IMG/VR virus record: IMGVR_UViG_3300042397_003508
Span: 1-22,957 of that record
DNA length: 22,957 nt
Source: a virus
Reading direction: 5' to 3' (one strand)
Of this stretch, positions 3,988-8,430 are shown piece by piece. Made by a program: the position numbers and the translations under genes. The notes beneath the pieces are model-generated. The model was not told the DNA's origin and ran no database searches. It worked only from the letters and a program-made list of their open reading frames with translations. Numbering within the stretch: the first letter of the stretch is position 1; every line of letters begins with the position of its first letter.

Positions 3988-4437
3988 ATGAAATACTTTC
4001 TAATCTTATTTTTGTTCTTAACGCAATCTGCAATAGCTGGTGATTACATCATCGGCTTCAGAGGAATGAACGAACAATTTGATAGACAAGCATTTATTGA
4101 GTTCGCACAAAAAAGAAATTTGACTCCTTTTGTCTTTAGTCACAATCAAGTCACTTCTGCTGTCAACTTAATAAAGAGTAAAAATCAAAACTATCAGCTT
4201 TATGGTTACAGCCTAGGTGCAGTTTCTGTAAGAGAAGTTTTGATGACTCTGAAAAGAGAAAATGTTAAGATGCCAATTTTTGTGACAACTGTTGGTGCAT
4301 ACAAAACAAACAATGTTGATTTCACAAATTTTGGTGTAGGGTTTAAAAATTATTTTGATGATAGTGGTAGAGGTACAAGTTCGCCAGGTGTTTTCCTGTC
4401 TGTACCTCACCGAGAAATAATGAAACATGTAAAATAA
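3988..4437 (+). CDS. Small secreted alpha/beta-hydrolase-like protein
   Basis: I start this gene at ATG 3988, giving 149 aa; an in-frame TTG at 3967 would lie inside tRNA-Gly and would spoil the signal peptide. Residues 1-17 (MKYFLILFLFLTQSAIA) form a clear signal peptide with cleavage before GDY. The mature part has YIIGFRGMN, then a nucleophile elbow G73-Y-S75-L-G77 of the GxSxG type, a strand IFVTTVGAY, Asp124/Asp125 and His141 near the end, so a Ser-Asp-His triad is possible. At about 130 mature residues it is short for an alpha/beta hydrolase. A role in the periplasm, perhaps on lipid or cell wall esters at lysis, is inference. There is no clear ribosome site, since the upstream bases are the tRNA end. 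Confidence 0.65.
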   Translation: MKYFLILFLFLTQSAIAGDYIIGFRGMNEQFDRQAFIEFAQKRNLTPFVFSHNQVTSAVNLIKSKNQNYQLYGYSLGAVSVREVLMTLKRENVKMPIFVTTVGAYKTNNVDFTNFGVGFKNYFDDSGRGTSSPGVFLSVPHREIMKHVK

Positions 4438-4441
4438 CTAT

Positions 4442-4517
4442 GCAGGGAATAGTGTACCGGCGCGCACGACTGTCTGTGAAACAGTAAGACAGGGTTCAAC
4501 TCCCGTTCACCTGCCCA
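4442..4517 (+). tRNA. tRNA-His (GTG), weak stems
   Basis: Anticodon arm ACTGT-CTGTGAA-ACAGT is perfect with GTG. The extra 5' G (G-1) opposite C73, unique to tRNA-His, is present. The acceptor has mismatches at 5-68 and 6-67 and the T-stem has two (49-65, 50-64), so the body is weaker than in its neighbours. T-loop TTCAACT, CCA encoded. Confidence 0.85.
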
Positions 4518-4521
4518 AAAT

Positions 4522-4965
4522 ATGGAATACATAATTTTTTTTCTATTATGGACTTTTCTTATGTACTGGGTACATAGAGCGGTTCATTCTTCAAAAATTT
4601 TAGGTCATTTTCATTGGCAACATCATAAAGTTATCAATACAAAAAATACCAAGTGGCATTGGAACAATATTTTTTTATACAATGATGATATTAAGAGTAC
4701 GATTGATTTGTGGATAACAGATGTTATTCCAACTCTAGTTTTTTGTTATGTAACCGGTCATTGGTGGATATTTGTTTTGTACTATGTCTACGCCGCATTC
4801 TTCCAGGAAAATATTGAACATTCGGATAAAGTTAATGTTCCTTTTCTAAGTTCTGGTAGATGGCACTTGACACATCATAAAGATTCACGATATAATTACG
4901 GTTTCGTTTTCACTTTCTGGGATAAATTATTTAAAACAGAAAAAAACATTGGGTCCTTAGTTTAA
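4522..4965 (+). CDS. Fatty-acid-hydroxylase-type membrane diiron protein
   Basis: This 147-aa membrane protein has the histidine clusters of the fatty acid hydroxylase/sterol desaturase superfamily: H18-RAV-H22, H29-F-H31-WQ-H34-H35, H100 and H115-LT-H118-H119, which would ligate two irons. Hydrophobic segments lie at about 2-17 and 67-95. Family members use O2 to hydroxylate or desaturate lipids or carotenoids in the membrane; they are normally longer (about 200-300 aa), so this is a minimal version. ATG 4522 follows tRNA-His by four bases. The last 15 bases, including the stop, are also the first 15 bases of tRNA-Val, so tRNA maturation must cut the mRNA. A lipid-modifying metabolic gene inside a tRNA array is unusual; the substrate is unknown. 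Confidence 0.82.
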   Translation: MEYIIFFLLWTFLMYWVHRAVHSSKILGHFHWQHHKVINTKNTKWHWNNIFLYNDDIKSTIDLWITDVIPTLVFCYVTGHWWIFVLYYVYAAFFQENIEHSDKVNVPFLSSGRWHLTHHKDSRYNYGFVFTFWDKLFKTEKNIGSLV

Positions 4966-5024
4966 AAGTAGAACACCCTCCTTACAAGTGGGATACGGCG
5001 GAGCGTTACCGTCAGGACCTACCA
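4951..5024 (+). tRNA. tRNA-Val (TAC) with non-canonical T-loop
   Basis: Anticodon loop CTTACAA gives TAC on a stem with one T-T mismatch. The acceptor GGGTCCT pairs with AGGACCT. T-stem GGCGG/CCGTC with loop AGCGTTA; D-arm GTTT-AAAAGTA-GAAC without GG. CCA encoded. Its 5' end overlaps the stop codon region of the preceding gene. Confidence 0.86.
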
Positions 5025-5028
5025 ATTT

Positions 5029-5102
5029 GCTCTCATAGGTAAATGGCATACCGCATCCTTGGTAAGGATGTATTCCAAGTTCGATTCTTGGTGAGAGCAC
5101 CA
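5029..5102 (+). tRNA. tRNA-Thr (GGT)
   Basis: Anticodon arm CATCC-TTGGTAA-GGATG gives GGT. The acceptor GCTCTCA pairs with TGAGAGC, T-loop TTCGATT, CCA encoded. Confidence 0.93.
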
Positions 5103-5108
5103 ATAAAT

Positions 5109-5184
5109 GCCAACCTAGCTGATGTGGTCATAGCGGCGGTCTGAAGAACCGTGGAAAGTGGTTCGATTCCACTGGTTGGTACCA
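5109..5184 (+). tRNA. tRNA-Phe (GAA)
   Basis: Anticodon arm GCGGT-CTGAAGA-ACCGT gives GAA. The acceptor GCCAACC pairs with GGTTGGT, T-loop TTCGATT, CCA encoded. Confidence 0.93.
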
Positions 5185-5188
5185 AAAA

Positions 5189-5265
5189 GCCCCGGTGACG
5201 GAACTGGAATACGTGTCTCTCTCAAAAGGAGAATTCTGAGGGTTCGAATCCCTCCTGGGGCACCA
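5189..5265 (+). tRNA. tRNA-Leu (CAA), short variable loop
   Basis: Anticodon arm TCTCT-CTCAAAA-GGAGA gives CAA. The acceptor GCCCCGG pairs with CTGGGGC and the D-arm resembles that of tRNA-Leu(TAG) at 2107. The variable loop is about 5 nt, not the usual long leucine arm. T-loop TTCGAAT, CCA encoded. Confidence 0.9.
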
Positions 5266-5291
5266 AATACGGCAAACATTAAAAATTGATA

Positions 5292-5320
5292 TTGACTCTA
5301 CAAATTTTTTAAGATACAAT
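5292..5320 (+). promoter_or_regulatory. Promoter for the Ro60-like gene and its leader RNAs
   Basis: TTGACT, 17 bases, TACAAT. A perfect dyad CAATAC-GT-GTATTG (5317-5330) overlaps the -10 box and the expected start site, so it may be an operator. The transcript would carry element copies 5 and 4, then the Ro60-like gene and the following RNA. Confidence 0.75.
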
Positions 5321-5349
5321 ACGTGTATTGATTGATTGAGAAAGTTTTA

Positions 5350-5468
5350 AGACAAGGTTCAGCAACACTCCAAACATGGAACTGATGGGCAGAGATAACT
5401 TCAAGCCTATCAAGGTGAGTTTCGATTTCTCACTGTAATCAAAAAGTAGGAAACTTGTCTGTTATTTT
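5350..5468 (+). ncRNA. TTCAGCAA-type element, copy 5, with tRNA-like arms (candidate Y-like RNA)
   Basis: The 7-bp stem AGACAAG (5350-5356) pairs with CTTGTCT (5454-5460), with GTTCAGCAA inside and GTTATTTT after. The interior can form three hairpins in cloverleaf order: TCCA/TGGA, an 8-bp TGATGGGC/GCCTATCA helix with a 14-nt loop, and GTGAG/CTCAC whose loop holds TTCGATT, the classic T-loop. It starts about 22 bases after the promoter dyad and lies upstream of the Ro60-like gene, where bacterial Y RNAs are often found. No acceptor stem or CCA of a normal tRNA is present. Confidence 0.6.
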
Positions 5469-5475
5469 AGGTTTT

Positions 5476-5542
5476 AGGGTAGGTTCAGCAAATAAAAAGC
5501 ATTCAACTTGTAATTGAAAACGCAAAAACTATCCTGTTATTA
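5476..5542 (+). repeat. TTCAGCAA-type element, copy 4, with anticodon-arm-like hairpin
   Basis: The 7-bp stem AGGGTAG (5476-5482) pairs with CTATCCT (5529-5535, one G-T), with GTTCAGCAA inside and GTTATTA after. The interior hairpin TTCAA-CTTGTAA-TTGAA (5502-5518) has 5 bp and a 7-nt loop with C32, T33 and purines 37-38, like an anticodon arm with TGT. It ends 16 bases before the start codon of the Ro60-like gene, so protein binding here could control translation. Confidence 0.7.
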
Positions 5543-5558
5543 AGAAAAGGAAATTATT

Positions 5559-6983
5559 ATGTCAACATTTGTCGAAGCAGTTGTAAATCAAGAAGCCCGT
5601 ACCACTAATGGTATGAAGGCTCGCAAGTCTACATCTAATGCAGTTGTGGATTTGTTCTATAATGCCGGCGCAAGCCGTGGTAAGGACATTGTTCCTGCAT
5701 TCACTGCCGCTTTGGTTGAAAATCGTGAATTGGCTCTCCGTGTGACTGCATGGCTACGTGATGTACGTGGCGGTGCTGGTGAGCGCCAATTGTTCCGTGA
5801 TATTCTCAAATATCTGGAAAAGAACGATGTTCAAGCGGCTAAGGCACTGTTGCATAAAGTTCCTGAACTTGGCCGTTGGGACGATATCTTTGTGTTCGAA
5901 ACCAAAGAATTGAAAGAAGAAGCTTACACCATGCTTGGTGATGCTCTCCGTGCCAAAAACGGTCTTGCGGCTAAATGGACTCCTCGCCAAGGTAAGATTG
6001 CGGCTGAAATTCGTGCATTCTTCGGAATGTCACCAAAATTCTACCGTAAGTCTCTTGTTGAGTTGACCAAAGTTGTGGAACAAAACATGTGTGCAAAAGA
6101 ATGGGATACCATTAATTTCTCTCATGTTCCTTCCGTAGCGGCCGCACGTTACAAAAAGGCTTTTAACCGTAACACACCAAAGTATGCTGAATACGTTCAG
6201 GCTCTGGTGAAAGGTGATAAGCCTGAAGTAAAAGTAAACGCATCTGTTGCTTACCCATATGATGTGTTGAAAGGTCGTATTAACACCTACGGCATTTCTT
6301 TTGACAAGACCGAATTGGACTTGGTACAAAAGCAATGGGAAGCATTGCCAAATTATGTTGGTGATGCTAACATCCTACCTCTTGTTGACGTTTCTGGTTC
6401 TATGACCACCTCAGCAGGCAAAAACACCAAACTAACTTGTTTGGAAGTTTCTGTCTCTCTTGGCCTGTATCTTGCAGACAAGAACAAAGGAAAATTCAAG
6501 GATACGTTCCTGACTTTTTCTGATAAGCCAGAACTGTTGCACCTAAAGGGCAACATCAACCAGAAGATTGACCAAATGGTTAAATCTACTTGGGGTATGA
6601 GCACCAACCTTAATGCGGCATTCAAGAAAATTCTTGATACTGCTGTTAAAGGTGGTGTTGCAAAAGAAGAAATGCCAGGAATGGTGTTGATTCTGTCTGA
6701 CATGCAATTCAACCAATGTGTTGTGCATGACGATAGTGCAATTGAAATGATTGCACGTAAGTACCAAGAAGCAGGATATGAACTTCCAAAAGTTGTATTC
6801 TGGAACTTGAATGCTTCATATGGCAATGCCCCAGTGAAGTTTGACAAGTCTGGTACTGCTCTGGTTTCTGGATTCTCACCAGCAGTAGTGAAGCCATTGC
6901 TGAGTGGAAACCTAGATAGCTTCACACCAGAGTCCGTGATGTTGAAAACCATCATGGATGAACGTTACACAGTAAATCTGTAA
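5559..6983 (+). CDS. Ro60-like RNA-binding protein (DUF2828/TROVE-type plus vWA)
   Basis: This 474-aa protein has an N-terminal helical-repeat region of the DUF2828/TROVE kind: NGMKARKST at 17-25, RDVRGGAGERQLFR at 67-80, GRWDD at 105-109, and FSHVPSVAAARYKKAF near 187-202. A vWA domain follows from about 270, with a complete metal site: DVSGS 277-281, Thr349 and Asp381. Ro60 proteins form a ring that holds Y RNAs on the outside and binds 3' ends of misfolded RNAs in the centre; bacterial versions work with RNases in stress and RNA quality control. AAAGG precedes the ATG. Two TTCAGCAA elements form its 5' leader and an 82-nt stem-closed RNA follows its stop, all next to tRNAs, so it probably binds these RNAs. 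I am sure of the family; the phage role is inference. Confidence 0.85.
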   Translation: MSTFVEAVVNQEARTTNGMKARKSTSNAVVDLFYNAGASRGKDIVPAFTAALVENRELALRVTAWLRDVRGGAGERQLFRDILKYLEKNDVQAAKALLHKVPELGRWDDIFVFETKELKEEAYTMLGDALRAKNGLAAKWTPRQGKIAAEIRAFFGMSPKFYRKSLVELTKVVEQNMCAKEWDTINFSHVPSVAAARYKKAFNRNTPKYAEYVQALVKGDKPEVKVNASVAYPYDVLKGRINTYGISFDKTELDLVQKQWEALPNYVGDANILPLVDVSGSMTTSAGKNTKLTCLEVSVSLGLYLADKNKGKFKDTFLTFSDKPELLHLKGNINQKIDQMVKSTWGMSTNLNAAFKKILDTAVKGGVAKEEMPGMVLILSDMQFNQCVVHDDSAIEMIARKYQEAGYELPKVVFWNLNASYGNAPVKFDKSGTALVSGFSPAVVKPLLSGNLDSFTPESVMLKTIMDERYTVNL

Positions 6984-6990
6984 AACGTAT

Positions 6991-7010
6991 GGGGACTTGA
7001 AAGAGTCCTC
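6991..7010 (+). terminator. Hairpin after the Ro60-like gene, possible terminator or processing stem
   Basis: GGGGACT (6991-6997) pairs with AGTCCTC (7004-7010) around TGAAAG, 7 bp with one G-T. The following bases (ATTTTAAAG) are only weakly T-rich, and they form the 5' arm of the next RNA. Termination may be partial, with downstream RNA still made. Confidence 0.4.
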
Positions 7011-7091
7011 ATTTTAAAGTATACTGCCGAAGTTGGTTCGGTTAGGCAGGCTGCATCCAACAAGCCATGTCCGTTAGTATACTTTAAAATG
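7010..7091 (+). ncRNA. 82-nt RNA with perfect 16-bp terminal stem and kissing loop (candidate Y-like RNA)
   Basis: Ends 7010-7025 and 7076-7091 are perfectly complementary over 16 bp. The 50-nt interior forms hairpin 1, CCGAA-GTTGG-TTCGG (7027-7041), and hairpin 2, GGCAGGCT (7045-7052) with AGCC-A-TGTC (7063-7071). The loop of hairpin 1 (GTTGG, 7032-7036) is exactly complementary to CCAAC (7057-7061) in the loop of hairpin 2, so a 5-bp kissing interaction is likely, similar in spirit to a tRNA elbow. It lies 26 bases after the Ro60-like gene and 3 bases before tRNA-Leu(TAA). A long helix formed by the two ends is the Ro60-binding form in Y RNAs. Confidence 0.7.
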
Positions 7092-7094
7092 ATT

Positions 7095-7183
7095 GCGAGT
7101 GTGGTGGAACGGTATACACAGCAGACTTAAAATCTGCCAGGACCGCAAGGTCCTTGAGGGTTCGAATCCCTCCACTCGCACCA
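7095..7183 (+). tRNA. tRNA-Leu (TAA)
   Basis: A proper class II leucine tRNA: anticodon arm GCAGA-CTTAAAA-TCTGC (TAA), variable arm hairpin GGACC-GCAA-GGTCC, T-loop TTCGAAT, acceptor GCGAGTG/CACTCGC, CCA encoded. It contrasts with the two short-armed Leu tRNAs. Confidence 0.94.
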
Positions 7184-7188
7184 ATATT

Positions 7189-7263
7189 CCGGCTGTCGTT
7201 CAATGGATAGGACAGCATTCTTCTAAAGTGCGAATGGGGGTTCGATTCCCTCCAGCCGGGCCA
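7189..7263 (+). tRNA. tRNA-Arg (TCT)
   Basis: Anticodon arm GCATT-CTTCTAA-AGTGC gives TCT. The acceptor CCGGCTG pairs with CAGCCGG, G73, T-loop TTCGATT, CCA encoded. Last tRNA of the array. Confidence 0.93.
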
Positions 7264-7269
7264 ATATTT

Positions 7270-7301
7270 TTTGCATAAATACCCTAGTTGATACAATCAA
7301 C
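7270..7301 (+). promoter_or_regulatory. Probable promoter with dyad over the -10 box
   Basis: TACAAT (7292-7297) has a weak -35 (TTTGCA at 7270, 16-base spacer). A perfect dyad GTTGAT-ACA-ATCAAC (7287-7301) covers the -10 box and could be an operator or an early RNA hairpin. AAAAGGG just upstream of ATG 7318 is the ribosome site. Confidence 0.45.
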
Positions 7302-7317
7302 CTCAAAAGGGAATAAA

Positions 7318-8430
7318 ATGCTCAAAAAGTTAACCGCAATGGTGCTTTTTGTAATGTCTTTATCATCGGTCGCACAGACCACATATGATTCGAAAACCTT
7401 GGTAGATACAAACAGTACATCTACCTCGACAAGCACAGTAAACACAAACAACACTAGCACGGCCACGACCGTCAACACTAATAACACTAATGTTAATAGT
7501 GCTTCTACTAATGTCAATACAAGCACCAGTGTAAACACGAATAATAACGTGAACACTGGAACAATGACGTACAATAACAATAACGTCAATGCTTCAACTT
7601 CCACTAGCACAGTTACGAACAATAACAACAATGTGAATAGTGGTACAATGACGTACAACAATAACAACGTCAATACCAGCGCCAGCACATCTACGAATGT
7701 GAACACGAATAACAACGTGAATAGTGGTACAATGACGTACAACAATAACAACGTTAACAGCAGTGTTAATACTTCTACAAGTACAAACAACAACGTTAAC
7801 ACTGGTGACATGACCAACCGCAATATTAACACAAGTACATCAACAAATGTTAATACGAACAATAATGTGAATAGTGGTGATATGACCAATCGTAACATCA
7901 ACACTAACACATCTACTTCAGCGTCAACGTCAACAAATAATAATGTCAACACCAATGTTCAAACTGGTGACATGACAAATCGCAATATTAATGAAAGTAA
8001 TATTACACAAAGAATAATTCAACCGCCTCCAACGGCTGTTGCACCAACAATGATGAGTGGTGGTAACAATGATTTGTGTACTACTGGTTCAAGTAGCGCG
8101 GTTCAAACTCAAATTTTCGGTGTAAGTTCTGGTGGCACCGTGCGTGATGAAAATTGTGAAAGATTAAAACTATCTAAGACTCTTTACGATATGGGTATGA
8201 AAGTGGCTGCGGTTGCTACCATGTGTCAAGACCGCAGAGTTTGGGATGCGATGATGGCAGCAGGCACTCCTTGTCCGTATGAAGGCAGAATCGGCGATGC
8301 GGCTAAGTCTGCATGGGAAGCAAATGTAGACAAAATTCCTGCACCAATAAAAGAGAAAAAAGATGACACTTATACAAAGATTGGTATCGGCAGTTTCCTC
8401 GGCGTTCTTGTTCACAAGCTTATCAAGTAA
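7318..8430 (+). CDS. Secreted Asn/Thr/Ser-repeat protein with Cys-containing C-terminal domain
   Basis: The start is ATG 7318, preceded by AAAAGGG; earlier in-frame codons lie in the promoter. The 370-aa product begins with a signal peptide (MLKKLTAMVLFVMSLSSVA). Residues about 30-225 are a low-complexity region of Asn, Thr and Ser built from imperfect units such as VNSGTMTYNNNNVN and VNTGDMTNRNIN. At DNA level a 38-bp stretch (7633-7670) recurs exactly at 7717-7754. The C-terminal part (about 245-350) is ordered, with four cysteines (LCTTG, ENCERL, MCQDR, TPCPY) and a final hydrophobic segment. Similar C-terminal domains occur next to virion genes of aquatic T4-like phages, so a virion-surface or envelope role is my guess. 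The 3' end carries the signal peptide of the next gene in another frame. Confidence 0.75.
   Translation: MLKKLTAMVLFVMSLSSVAQTTYDSKTLVDTNSTSTSTSTVNTNNTSTATTVNTNNTNVNSASTNVNTSTSVNTNNNVNTGTMTYNNNNVNASTSTSTVTNNNNNVNSGTMTYNNNNVNTSASTSTNVNTNNNVNSGTMTYNNNNVNSSVNTSTSTNNNVNTGDMTNRNINTSTSTNVNTNNNVNSGDMTNRNINTNTSTSASTSTNNNVNTNVQTGDMTNRNINESNITQRIIQPPPTAVAPTMMSGGNNDLCTTGSSSAVQTQIFGVSSGGTVRDENCERLKLSKTLYDMGMKVAAVATMCQDRRVWDAMMAAGTPCPYEGRIGDAAKSAWEANVDKIPAPIKEKKDDTYTKIGIGSFLGVLVHKLIK

Noticed and set aside
6353-6955. 200-aa minus-strand open frame within the Ro60-like gene
   Set aside because: Opposite a strongly conserved vWA domain; no ribosome site and no recognisable protein.
1-7263. Prophage attachment site at the tRNA genes
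   Set aside because: tRNA genes are typical integration sites, but there is no integrase or direct repeat of a tRNA end, and the gene set is of lytic T4-like type.
7284-7955. 223-aa Val/Leu-rich open frame on the minus strand
   Set aside because: It is the antisense shadow of the Asn/Thr/Ser repeat gene; AAC/ACA codons read backwards give Val and Leu. No ribosome site or separate promoter.
7408-8010. CRISPR-like array
   Set aside because: Repeats are in-frame codon repeats for Asn/Thr/Ser, with no regular spacer length and no cas genes.
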